Notes under the pieces: model-generated
What the model saw: the letters and a program-made list of their open reading frames with translations, nothing else
Database searches by the model: none
Told to the model about the DNA's origin: nothing
Source: Paracoccaceae bacterium
Lineage (GTDB): Bacteria; Pseudomonadota; Alphaproteobacteria; Rhodobacterales; Rhodobacteraceae
NCBI GenBank assembly: GCA_027069385.1
Contig: JALXER010000022.1
Location: forward strand, 1-8,985
Direction of reading: 5' to 3'
DNA: 8,985 nucleotides
Shown here: piece by piece, positions 1 through 6,245 of the stretch
Layout: the number at the start of each line of letters is the position of its first letter
How positions within the stretch are numbered: the first letter of the stretch is position 1
Program-made: the position numbers and the translations under genes

Positions 1-2458
1 GGTCACCTTTGCCGTGACCCTGCTGATCTGGCTGGCACTGGGTGCCCGCGCCGCCATGGTGGTGCTGATCGTGATACCGGTGGTTATTCTGGTTACGGTT
101 TTCTCGGCATTCATTCTTGGCTATACTATTGACCGCGTTAGCCTTTTCGCGCTGATCTTCTCTATCGGGATTCTGGTGGACGATGCGATTGTGGTGGTAG
201 AGAACATCTATCGCCGCTGGCTTGAACAGGGCGATTGTAACGAGGAATGCACCGTTGACGCGGTGCGCGAGGTCGGCAACCCGACCGTGCTGGCCACCCT
301 GACCGTGGTTGCGGCGTTGCTGCCCATGGGCTTTATCTCGGGGATGATGGGGCCGTATATGCTGCCGATCCCGGCGCTTGGCTCGGTGGCGATGCTGTTT
401 TCGCTGGTGGCGGCGTTTGTGTTCACGCCCTATCTGGCGCAGCGCATCCGGCCCTCTATGAAAAAGCTGAACAAGTCGCTGGAGAAAGAGCATCGGCAAA
501 CCCGCTGGCTTAGCGGTGTGTTTAACCGCATCCTGCGCCCGCTGATCGACAACCGCAAAAAGGGCTGGATTTTCGGCATCGGCATTCTGCTGGCGTTTTT
601 CCTGAGCCTTGGCATGCTGTATACCGAAAGCGTCACGGTCAAGATGCTGCCCAACGACAACAAGCCCGAATTCAACGTAACGGTAAACCTGCCCGAAGGC
701 ACCGCCCTGCCCACCACGGCCAATGTGGTATCGCGTCTGGCGCAGGCGGTGCTGAAGCTGGAGGGCGTCACCGCGGCGCAATCCTATGCCGGTACGGCAA
801 GCCCGTTCAACTTTAACGGCCTGGTGCGCCATACCTATATGCGCAACCAGCCCTGGATGGGCGACATTCAGGTGCAACTGGTGCCCAAGGGCGACCGTGA
901 CCAGACCTCGCACGATCTGGCGGTTGCGGCGCGTGAAATGCTGACGCCGCTGGCGCAGGAAATGGGTGCCCGTATCGAGGTCATCGAAATGCCCCCCGGG
1001 CCGCCTGTTTTGCAAACCATCGTTGCCGAAGTCTATGGCCCCGACGATGCAACCCGCCGTCAGGTGGCCCGCGATGTGCGCGACCTGTTTGCGCAATCCG
1101 AAATCATCGTGGACGAAGACAGCTTTTTGCAAGACCCTTACGAAAGCTGGCGCTTTGTGGTGAACCGTGAAAAGGCCTCGCGGCGGGGCGTTTCGGTTGA
1201 AACCATCAACCGGCAGCTTGAAATGGCCATGGGTGGCTTTGTGCTGGGCGACGTCAAGGCCGAACGTATCCTGGAACCCAAATTCATCATTCTGCAAATC
1301 CCGCTTGGGCTGCGCTCGGAATTCGGCCGGTTGGGGCAATTGCCGGTGATGACCTCGGACGGCACCATGATTCCGCTGATCGAGTTGGGCCATTTCGAAC
1401 CCTTCCAGATGGACCAGCCGGTTTATCACAAGGATCTGCGCTCGGTCGAATATGTGACCGGCGAGGTCTCGGGCCGTCTGGGCGCGCCGATTTACGGTAT
1501 CTTCGAGGTCGAAGGCCTGCTGGATGACTATGTTGCCCCCGATGGCGTGCGCGTAGACACCAACTTTACCGGCCCACCCGCCGACAATCTGGTCTCGGCG
1601 CTGGAATGGACCGGCGAATGGACGGTGACCTATGAAACCTTCCGCGATATGGGCATTGCCTTTAGCGCGGCTCTGGTGCTGATCTATATCCTTGTGGTGT
1701 GGGAATTTGGCAACTTTACCATGCCTGCAATCGTGATGGCCCCGATTCCGCTGACGCTGATCGGCATCATTCCGGGCCACTGGTTGTTTGGCGCGTCGTT
1801 TACCGCGACCTCTATGATCGGGTTTATCGCGCTTGCCGGGATTATCGTGCGCAACTCGATCCTGCTGGTGGATTTCTCTCGCCAATCAATCGAAGCCGGT
1901 ATGGACGTAAAAGAAGCGGTAATCCACGCTTGTACCACCCGTACCCGCCCGATTATCATTACCGCGCTGGCGCTGGTGGCCGGTTCCTCGGTGATCCTGT
2001 CGGACCCGATTTTTCAGGGCATGGCCATATCGCTGATGTTTGGCGGCGCGGTTTCCACCCTGCTGACCCTGCTGGTGATTCCGCTGGGCTGTATCAGCTT
2101 CAGCAAGGCGCTGTGTTCCAACTGCGTTATCCCTGACGAAACGGAACCGCAGGAAACGCCCGAAGCGATGAAACACCCGACCGCCCCTGTGGTGACCACT
2201 CCGGCAGCCGCGCAGGCGGATGCGCTGGTCAGTGCCGAGGCTGTTGCACCGGCATCGGCCACGCCCAAACCGGCGGCCAAGCCCAAGGCGACGCCCAAAG
2301 CCAAACCGGCACCCAAAGCAAAGGCAAAACCCGCGGCCAAGCCCAAGGCAAAACCCGCAGCCAAGCCCAAGGCGACCGCCAAACCCAAACCCAAGGCCAA
2401 AAAGCCGACCCGTGCCACGCGTGGCATCCGGCTGAAACCCGGCTCGGAAGAAACGTAA
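1..2458 (+). CDS. RND-family efflux transporter permease subunit, 5'-truncated by the window edge, with Lys/Pro/Ala-rich C-terminal tail
   Basis: Inner-membrane RND pump subunit. The reading frame is open from base 2, so the start lies upstream; relative to AcrB-type pumps roughly the first 340 residues are missing. Residues here are numbered from the GTG at 14. The TM3-TM4 block ends in GILVDDAIVVVEN, with the paired proton-relay aspartates at 56-57. A large periplasmic porter/docking segment follows (about 205-545), then TM7 to TM12. TM10 contains GIIVRNSILLVDF, where Arg613 sits at the position of the essential Lys940 of AcrB. After the last helix there is a Cys-Ser-Asn-Cys motif (701-704) and a roughly 110-residue tail. 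Its end (about 750-805) is a Lys/Pro/Ala repeat. The membrane-fusion partner would be expected upstream, outside the window. The substrate cannot be told from sequence; a sulfur compound or hydrophobic molecule is only suggested by the neighbours. Family call is very secure. Confidence 0.95.
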   Translation, partial: VTFAVTLLIWLALGARAAMVVLIVIPVVILVTVFSAFILGYTIDRVSLFALIFSIGILVDDAIVVVENIYRRWLEQGDCNEECTVDAVREVGNPTVLATLTVVAALLPMGFISGMMGPYMLPIPALGSVAMLFSLVAAFVFTPYLAQRIRPSMKKLNKSLEKEHRQTRWLSGVFNRILRPLIDNRKKGWIFGIGILLAFFLSLGMLYTESVTVKMLPNDNKPEFNVTVNLPEGTALPTTANVVSRLAQAVLKLEGVTAAQSYAGTASPFNFNGLVRHTYMRNQPWMGDIQVQLVPKGDRDQTSHDLAVAAREMLTPLAQEMGARIEVIEMPPGPPVLQTIVAEVYGPDDATRRQVARDVRDLFAQSEIIVDEDSFLQDPYESWRFVVNREKASRRGVSVETINRQLEMAMGGFVLGDVKAERILEPKFIILQIPLGLRSEFGRLGQLPVMTSDGTMIPLIELGHFEPFQMDQPVYHKDLRSVEYVTGEVSGRLGAPIYGIFEVEGLLDDYVAPDGVRVDTNFTGPPADNLVSALEWTGEWTVTYETFRDMGIAFSAALVLIYILVVWEFGNFTMPAIVMAPIPLTLIGIIPGHWLFGASFTATSMIGFIALAGIIVRNSILLVDFSRQSIEAGMDVKEAVIHACTTRTRPIIITALALVAGSSVILSDPIFQGMAISLMFGGAVSTLLTLLVIPLGCISFSKALCSNCVIPDETEPQETPEAMKHPTAPVVTTPAAAQADALVSAEAVAPASATPKPAAKPKATPKAKPAPKAKAKPAAKPKAKPAAKPKATAKPKPKAKKPTRATRGIRLKPGSEET
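2261..2418 (+). repeat. Lys/Pro/Ala low-complexity repeat encoding the RND cytoplasmic tail
   Basis: Degenerate short repeats of AAG/AAA, CCC and GCC codons encode units such as AKPAAKPK. The best-kept tandem has a 24-bp period: GGCAAAACCCGC occurs at 2323 and again at 2347. About 19 lysines occur between residue 750 and the stop, with almost no acidic residues until the final Glu-Glu. This resembles histone H1-like or AlgP-like tails and is predicted disordered and strongly basic. Confidence 0.85.
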
Positions 2459-2463
2459 AGGAT

Positions 2464-2468
2464 AGGAG
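2464..2468 (+). promoter_or_regulatory. Ribosome binding site deciding the start of the first low-complexity gene
   Basis: AGGAG lies only 1 nt before the ATG at 2470 but 7 nt before the ATG at 2476. The 7-nt spacing matches most other genes here, so the second ATG (third codon of the longer frame) is the likely start. It also gives a cleaner signal peptide. Confidence 0.7.
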
Positions 2469-2475
2469 AATGAAC

Positions 2476-3171
2476 ATGTTGATCAAAACCACCCCGATCC
2501 TGCTTTCGAGCCTTGTCGCAACCGTGCTGGGCGCTGCCTCGGCGCTGGCCGAACAGCATATCGGCCCGACCCCAGCCGCCCCGCCGGGGCCGTATCAATC
2601 CATGTCCATGACACCGCCGCCGGTCCCGGTGCCCGCACCGATGGGGGCCCCCGGTGTAACACCACCGGCAGAACCGCCGCGTTGGGCCTCGGACCAGCAA
2701 CTGCCCTATTGGATGCAGCAACCCGATGCGCAGCCACCGGCCGCGTCGCAACAGGGCGAGGCGCAGACCTATGCCAATTCCGATTCCCGCCTGAACGGAC
2801 AAGGGAATTTCAACGCGCAGGGCGGTTTTGGTTTTGGTGGCGGGGCTTATGGCAACGGGTATGGCTATAACTCGGGCTATGGTAACGGCTATGGCCAGCC
2901 GGTCTATGGCAACGGGTATGCCCAACCCGGCTATGGCTGGAACGGTCCGGTGAACGGTGCCTATCCCGGCTATCCCGCTTACGGCGCGCAGCCTTATCAG
3001 GGCCAGGCTTATCAAGGGCAGCCCTATCAGGGGCAAGCCTATCAGGCGCAGCCCTGGACCATGCCGTGGGGCGGTCAACCCTTTGTGCCGATGTGGGGCT
3101 ATCAGGGATACCCCTATGCCAATCAGGGCGCGGTGCAGCCTTATGGATATACAGGTCAGGTACAACGATGA
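2476..3171 (+). CDS. Secreted Gly/Tyr/Gln/Pro-rich low-complexity protein, sulfur-globule-envelope-like
   Basis: Small exported structural-type protein (231 aa from the chosen ATG). A Sec signal peptide with one Lys and a hydrophobic core ends at Ala-Leu-Ala before Glu26. The mature protein begins with a Pro-rich stretch (about 30-70), passes a Gln-rich linker, then becomes a Gly/Tyr/Asn-rich region with YGNGYGY-type repeats. It ends with four pentapeptides of the form [A/P]YQ[G/A]Q and a Trp/Tyr/Gln-rich end. There are no cysteines and no enzyme motifs. It starts 17 nt after the RND stop and its stop overlaps the next start as ATGA, so all three are likely cotranscribed. Composition matches the class of Gly/Tyr/Asn-rich sulfur globule envelope proteins and other secreted matrix proteins; alignment to a named family is not certain. 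Alternatives are an adhesive or extracellular-matrix protein. Confidence 0.85.
   Translation: MLIKTTPILLSSLVATVLGAASALAEQHIGPTPAAPPGPYQSMSMTPPPVPVPAPMGAPGVTPPAEPPRWASDQQLPYWMQQPDAQPPAASQQGEAQTYANSDSRLNGQGNFNAQGGFGFGGGAYGNGYGYNSGYGNGYGQPVYGNGYAQPGYGWNGPVNGAYPGYPAYGAQPYQGQAYQGQPYQGQAYQAQPWTMPWGGQPFVPMWGYQGYPYANQGAVQPYGYTGQVQR
2992..3051 (+). repeat. Four tandem 15-bp units encoding [A/P]YQ[G/A]Q pentapeptides
   Basis: In-frame units begin at 2992, 3007, 3022 and 3037. Each contains a TATCA(G/A) core, and they encode PYQGQ, AYQGQ, PYQGQ and AYQAQ. Third positions differ between copies while the amino acids are kept, so the repeat is maintained at protein level rather than being a fresh duplication. 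Confidence 0.85.
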
Positions 3172-3650
3172 ACGCCTTTCACCAAAAATCTGTTTTGATG
3201 CTGGTTGCCCTGCTCGGGCTGGCCCCGATGGCCGCGTCGGCACAAAACACCAACATGTGGTCCGGCAGCCCGACTCCGGTGCAGCCCGCCCCGCCGGGTG
3301 GTTCGGTCTGGGCAGGCAACGGGCAAGCGCCCAGCGTCTATGCGCCGGCCGATCTGGACCAGCGCCTTTCGGGGGTACCGGTGGTTATTCCTCCCGCACC
3401 GGCCCCGCAAGGTGGCGTGGCGCAACCCTATGGCAATAATATTGTGCCTCCGTATGGCGCGCAACTGCCCTATGGCAACAACTATTACCCGCCCAATATG
3501 GGGCAAGGCTATGGCCTGCCCTATGGCTATGGCATGGGGGGCTACCCCCCGACCGGCTTTGGCGGATACGGAATACCGGTGCTACCATATGGCAATGTGC
3601 CAACCGGTGGTTCACCCTTCTTTGACGGAAGAGGGTTTGGACTTTGGTAG
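3168..3650 (+). CDS. Secreted Pro/Gly/Tyr-rich low-complexity protein (PYGN repeats)
   Basis: Exported 160-aa protein. The ATG overlaps the previous stop as ATGA, which implies translational coupling; an AGG at 3158-3160 gives 7-nt spacing. The signal peptide (residues 1-25) ends Ala-Ala-Ser-Ala before Gln26. The mature N-terminal half is Pro/Ala/Gly-rich with one short acidic, possibly helical patch (YAPADLDQRLSG). The C-terminal half repeats PYGNN, PYGAQ, PYGNN and LPYGYGMGGY, and ends in Phe/Gly with a terminal Leu-Trp. No cysteine and no catalytic motif are visible. It shares the aromatic-plus-glycine style of its neighbours but has its own repeat unit, so the pair may co-assemble. Function is inferred only: shell or matrix component of a periplasmic or extracellular inclusion. 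Confidence 0.85.
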   Translation: MNAFHQKSVLMLVALLGLAPMAASAQNTNMWSGSPTPVQPAPPGGSVWAGNGQAPSVYAPADLDQRLSGVPVVIPPAPAPQGGVAQPYGNNIVPPYGAQLPYGNNYYPPNMGQGYGLPYGYGMGGYPPTGFGGYGIPVLPYGNVPTGGSPFFDGRGFGLW

Positions 3651-3691
3651 GAAGAACAAATAGATACACGCCATTTCGGCGGGTTAAACAG

Positions 3692-3719
3692 GGTTCTGGC
3701 ATTTGTCCCAATGCCAACC
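3692..3719 (+). promoter_or_regulatory. Hairpin in the 107-nt gap before the third low-complexity gene
   Basis: TGGCATT (3697-3703) pairs perfectly with AATGCCA (3710-3716) around a 6-nt loop. GGT (3692-3694) can pair with ACC (3717-3719) across a 2-nt bulge. No T-run follows, so an intrinsic terminator is unlikely. It may be a 5'-UTR structure, an mRNA processing or stability element, or an operator. I saw no convincing -35/-10 pair in the gap. Confidence 0.45.
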
Positions 3720-3757
3720 ACCTTCACATGAAACGGGACATACTATGGAGAAGACAC

Positions 3758-4264
3758 ATGCGTAAGATTCTACTGAGTGCCGCTATCATTGCCGGCCTGG
3801 GTGCCGTTGCAGCGACCGAAGCTTCGGCTCAATACTATGGCCCCGCTTATGGCCCGGGCTATTACAACAACGGTTGGGGTGGCCCCTGGGGCGGCAACAA
3901 CTGGACCCCTTGGGGCGGCAACAACGGCTGGGGCAACAACTGGACCCCTTGGGGCGGCAATAACGGCTATAACAACGGCTGGGGCAACAACTGGGGCCCG
4001 TTCAATTCTGACGGTCGCGGCAATGGCGGCTTCAACATGAGCTTCTCGGGCAATGCCGAAGGCCAGGGCCAGGGCGAAGGCCAGGGCAGCGGTTATGGCA
4101 ACGGCTATGGCTATAACAACGGTGGCTATGGCCCGTACTTTGGCAACCAGCCTTTGTTTGACGCCAACGGCAACCAGGTTTGGCCGCCGGTACCGCCCGC
4201 CGGTTATGCTCCGGCACCCGTTCCGGCTCCGGCTCCGGCCCCCGAAGCTGCACCTTCCGAGTAA
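3758..4264 (+). CDS. Sulfur globule family-like secreted Gly/Asn/Tyr/Trp-rich protein
   Basis: Exported 168-aa protein. The ATG at 3758 is set by GGAG at 3747-3750 with 7-nt spacing, and the signal peptide follows directly (MRKILLSAAII core, ending Glu-Ala-Ser-Ala before Gln24). The mature part opens with YYGPAYGPGYYNNGWGG, then repeats a 13-residue Gly-Asn-Asn-Trp-Thr-Pro-Trp unit. A segment with Phe-Asn-Met-Ser-Phe-Ser followed by Glu/Gln/Gly-rich and Gly-Tyr-rich stretches comes next, and a Pro/Ala-rich tail closes the protein. The Phe-x-Met-Ser/Phe-Ser segment leading into GYG repeats is reminiscent of the Chromatiaceae globule envelope proteins SgpA/SgpB, judged from memory without alignment. 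No cysteines. It has its own upstream gap and a strong hairpin downstream, consistent with high, separately tuned expression. A generic matrix protein is the alternative. Confidence 0.85.
   Translation: MRKILLSAAIIAGLGAVAATEASAQYYGPAYGPGYYNNGWGGPWGGNNWTPWGGNNGWGNNWTPWGGNNGYNNGWGNNWGPFNSDGRGNGGFNMSFSGNAEGQGQGEGQGSGYGNGYGYNNGGYGPYFGNQPLFDANGNQVWPPVPPAGYAPAPVPAPAPAPEAAPSE
3893..3968 (+). repeat. 39-bp tandem repeat (13 codons) in the sulfur-globule-like gene
   Basis: Two 37-nt matching stretches start at 3893 and 3932 and differ at one base (AAC versus AAT). A third, partial copy (GGCAACAACTGG) starts at 3983. The near-identity at DNA level indicates recent in-frame duplication, a site prone to copy-number change. 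Confidence 0.85.
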
Positions 4265-4284
4265 GCAGCCTTACCAAACAAACC

Positions 4285-4320
4285 CTTGCGCCGGTTCTGC
4301 CGGCGCAAGCACCGGTTTTT
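4285..4320 (+). terminator. Strong hairpin with trailing T-run after the sulfur-globule-like gene; terminator or attenuator
   Basis: CTTGCGCCGG (4285-4294) pairs perfectly with CCGGCGCAAG (4300-4309), giving a 10-bp stem with a 5-nt loop. Five Ts follow at 4316-4320 after a 6-nt spacer, so the T-run is displaced from the stem. The downstream ribosome site starts at 4323. Partial termination with read-through, or 3'-end protection of an abundant upstream mRNA, fits better than full termination. Confidence 0.65.
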
Positions 4321-4335
4321 CCAAGGAGCCGCCCC

Positions 4336-5085
4336 GTGACAAAGCTTCTGCCTTTATTTCAAGTGTTCTTTGGCCTTGTTTTTGCACTGGCCCCGATGGC
4401 CAGCGCCCAGCAACCGCCCGCCCAGATATCGTTCTCGGCCCGCGCGGTGCAAACCCAGCCCGACCAGCCCGACGAGATCGGCATGATCTATAAATCCGGC
4501 TCGGATATGCGGCTTGAATTCACCCAGGGACAAACGGAAATCATTCAGGTACTGCGCCCCACACTGGGCATTGCGCGGGTATTCGATGTGGCCTCCCATA
4601 CCTATACCGAAATCAAATCCCCCCCGCAGCCGGCCCAGATGATCGACGCCTATACCACCCCCTGCCCGCCTGCCTCGCAACAAAGCTGCGAGCGCGTCGG
4701 CGTGGAAACCGTCAGCGGTGTCGAAACCGAAATCTGGTCGCTGGCCAGCCCCGACCAGCCCGCCATGATGATCTGGTGGGACAGCGCGCGCCGCCACGCC
4801 CTGCGCCAGCAATACCCCGATGGCAGCTTGATGCAGATGCAGTTTATCGGCATGGAAAACGTCTATGGCCGTGACGCCGAACACTGGACCGTGTCCTATA
4901 CCACCCCCGACCAGCCCGATATCTCGGGCGGCTGGTGGTTTGATCCGGTATTGCGGCTGGTGGTACAGGAAAACCTGCCCGACGGCACCACCCGCCACCT
5001 GGAGGACATCCGCGTCGGCCCGCTTGATCCGGCCCTGTTCGAGGTGCCCCAGGGCTGGCAACCCGTACAGCCCCCCAACCGATAA
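4336..5085 (+). CDS. Secreted LolA/DUF4412-like periplasmic protein
   Basis: Exported 249-aa protein. A GTG start is chosen because AAGGAG (4323-4328) sits 7 nt upstream and a signal peptide follows at once, ending Met-Ala-Ser-Ala before Gln25. The mature part alternates predicted beta strands: Met-Ile-Tyr-Lys-Ser-Gly-Ser-Asp-Met-Arg-Leu-Glu-Phe (50-62), then a region ending Tyr-Thr-Glu-Ile. Two cysteines (110 and 118) could form a disulfide, followed by GVETVSGVETEIW and a second strand-rich half (WWFDPVLRLVV, then HLEDI). The pattern of a cysteine, Gly-x-Glu-x-Val-x-Gly-x-Glu-Thr-x-x-Trp and a final 'L.DI.VGPLDPALFEVP' line is typical of DUF4412 and outer-membrane-lipoprotein-sorting folds, which carry hydrophobic ligands in a beta half-barrel. 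No lipobox is present. The ligand is unknown; carrying lipid or hydrophobic sulfur species is inference. Confidence 0.8.
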   Translation: MTKLLPLFQVFFGLVFALAPMASAQQPPAQISFSARAVQTQPDQPDEIGMIYKSGSDMRLEFTQGQTEIIQVLRPTLGIARVFDVASHTYTEIKSPPQPAQMIDAYTTPCPPASQQSCERVGVETVSGVETEIWSLASPDQPAMMIWWDSARRHALRQQYPDGSLMQMQFIGMENVYGRDAEHWTVSYTTPDQPDISGGWWFDPVLRLVVQENLPDGTTRHLEDIRVGPLDPALFEVPQGWQPVQPPNR

Positions 5086-5096
5086 GGAACCGCAAC

Positions 5097-5708
5097 ATGT
5101 TGACACTATACGCAAATTTCAAAGGTGGAACCGGGAAAAGCACCGTGGTGTTCAACATGGCCATGTGGCGGCTGGAACAGGGGCATGACGTGACCGTCTG
5201 CGATCTGGACCCGCAAAAAACCGTTACCGATGTGGCGCTGATCCGCACCGAAGAAGGCTATGACCCGCCGCTAGATGTGGTGAACGCCCTGCCCGCCAAG
5301 CCCAAGGGCGACTGGCTGATCGATGTGGGCGTGTCGGATATGGCGCAGGTCGAAGGGGCCATTCATGCCTGTGACCGCATCGTAATTCCGGTTACGCCCT
5401 CGCAGGCCGATGTCTGGGCCACCCAGCGTTTTCTGGAGATCATCAAAAAGGCGCGCGGCCGCCGCCGGATGCCTCGCATTTCCGCCTTTATCAACCGCGC
5501 CGATCCGCACCCGCGCTCGCGCGAGAATGCCGAGACGCTAGAGGCCCTGAACCACCTGAAAGGCCTGACGGTGCTGGATGCCAAGCTGGTACAGCGGCTG
5601 GCCTTTCGGCGCTCTTTTTCCGAAGGGCTGGCGGTTTCCGAAATGGAACCCTCCAGTAAAGCGGCACAGGAGCTTGAAGCGCTCGCCGCTCTGATCTATG
5701 CTGATTAA
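5097..5708 (+). CDS. ParA/MinD-type deviant Walker ATPase (orphan, cargo-positioning type)
   Basis: Cytoplasmic P-loop ATPase of 203 aa. The deviant Walker A KGGTGKS (residues 9-15) includes the signature lysine Lys9 needed for the ATP sandwich dimer. A Walker A' motif DLDPQ follows at 36-40. The Walker B strand is WLIDVG with Asp76, where chromosomal ParA usually has Asp-x-Pro-Pro. The segment IPVTPSQADVWATQRF matches the ParA 'PS..D' region. A basic cluster KKARGRRR could contribute to nonspecific DNA binding. The protein is short, lacks an N-terminal helix-turn-helix, and no ParB gene follows, so this is an orphan such as those positioning carboxysomes, flagella or other cargo rather than a plasmid or chromosome partition ParA. 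AAGGAA overlaps the preceding stop, 11 nt upstream of the ATG, so coupling with the LolA-like gene is likely. Confidence 0.93.
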   Translation: MLTLYANFKGGTGKSTVVFNMAMWRLEQGHDVTVCDLDPQKTVTDVALIRTEEGYDPPLDVVNALPAKPKGDWLIDVGVSDMAQVEGAIHACDRIVIPVTPSQADVWATQRFLEIIKKARGRRRMPRISAFINRADPHPRSRENAETLEALNHLKGLTVLDAKLVQRLAFRRSFSEGLAVSEMEPSSKAAQELEALAALIYAD

Positions 5709-5735
5709 AGCAACCGGACGGAAAGGAAAGATATC

Positions 5736-6236
5736 GTGATAATGCCCTTTGTTCGGCTGTTGGCGATCTATGCCATTGTTATTCTGGCCGCGATTGCCTG
5801 GTTTAACCGCGACAGCATCTCGGCCCTGTTCGCCTCGCCCGAGGTTGAAACCACCGCAACAATTGAGGAGCCGCCCGCCTCTGAACAGCAGGCGACGCCC
5901 CTGCCCCCGCTTACCGACCTTGAATCCGGTTGGGCCAGCGCGCGCAACGCCTATTGGGACGGCGACACCCGCACCGCCGAGGCTCTGTATCGCCGCCTGA
6001 CCGAAGCCTATCCGTTCGAGGCCGACCTGTGGGGCGAATTGGGCAACCTATACTATTCCAGCGGCCGTACCCTGCTGGCCGGTGACAGCTATCTGACCGC
6101 CGGACGGGTTGCGCTTCAGGCGGGCAACGCCGAACAGGCCAAGGTAATTGTCGAGGTATTACAAGGGTTTGCCCCGACCAAAGCCGCCGAGCTTCAGTCA
6201 TTGGTCGATGTGATCGCCGTTGACACAACCCAATAG
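5736..6236 (+). CDS. Membrane-anchored TPR-like protein
   Basis: Predicted single-pass protein of 166 aa. The GTG at 5736 is preferred over the ATG at 5742 because AAGGAA (5723-5728) is 7 nt away versus 13; the difference is two residues. A hydrophobic helix (about residues 5-23) is followed by Trp-Phe-Asn-Arg. A Glu/Pro/Thr-rich linker (about 30-62) and then helical repeats come next. The repeats carry tetratricopeptide signatures, such as Ala-Tyr-Trp-Asp-Gly-Asp-x-Arg-x-Ala-Glu-Ala-Leu-Tyr and Trp-Gly-Glu-Leu-Gly-Asn-Leu-Tyr-Tyr. Arg/Asp flanks make the orientation uncertain; a periplasmic repeat domain is more likely because the N-terminus is short. Such proteins scaffold complexes. Its position between ParA and the GTPase (27 nt and 9 nt gaps) suggests a link between membrane and cytoplasmic partners, which is inference. 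Confidence 0.82.
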   Translation: MIMPFVRLLAIYAIVILAAIAWFNRDSISALFASPEVETTATIEEPPASEQQATPLPPLTDLESGWASARNAYWDGDTRTAEALYRRLTEAYPFEADLWGELGNLYYSSGRTLLAGDSYLTAGRVALQAGNAEQAKVIVEVLQGFAPTKAAELQSLVDVIAVDTTQ

Positions 6237-6245
6237 GACCCCCGA

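Noticed and set aside
2278..2400. Possible CRISPR array or centromere-like direct repeats in the Lys/Pro/Ala region
   Set aside because: Units are short, degenerate, in frame and coding; there are no regular spacers and no conserved repeat.
3066..3167. Longer start for the PYGN-repeat protein, 34 codons upstream of 3168
   Set aside because: The signal peptide begins at 3168, and the ATGA overlap with the preceding stop is the usual coupling arrangement.
2014..3243. Long minus-strand open frame (409 codons) opposite the RND tail and the first low-complexity gene
   Set aside because: It is antisense to clear genes. Its protein is a low-complexity mirror of the Lys/Pro/Ala and Gly/Tyr repeats, and no ribosome site precedes it.
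3621..3650. TTTGAC as a -35 promoter box for the third low-complexity gene
   Set aside because: No acceptable -10 element lies about 17 nt downstream, and the match is inside a coding sequence.
3644..3757. Longer start for the sulfur-globule-like protein, 38 codons upstream of 3758
   Set aside because: The extension would bury the signal peptide inside the protein and lacks a ribosome site, whereas GGAG sits 7 nt before 3758.
4354..5115. Minus-strand open frame of 253 codons opposite the LolA-like gene
   Set aside because: The + strand frame has a ribosome site, signal peptide and family pattern; the antisense one is a GC-rich shadow without recognisable motifs.
5097..5708. Plasmid partition locus
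   Set aside because: No ParB, no replication initiator and no iteron-like repeats; the surroundings are envelope genes.
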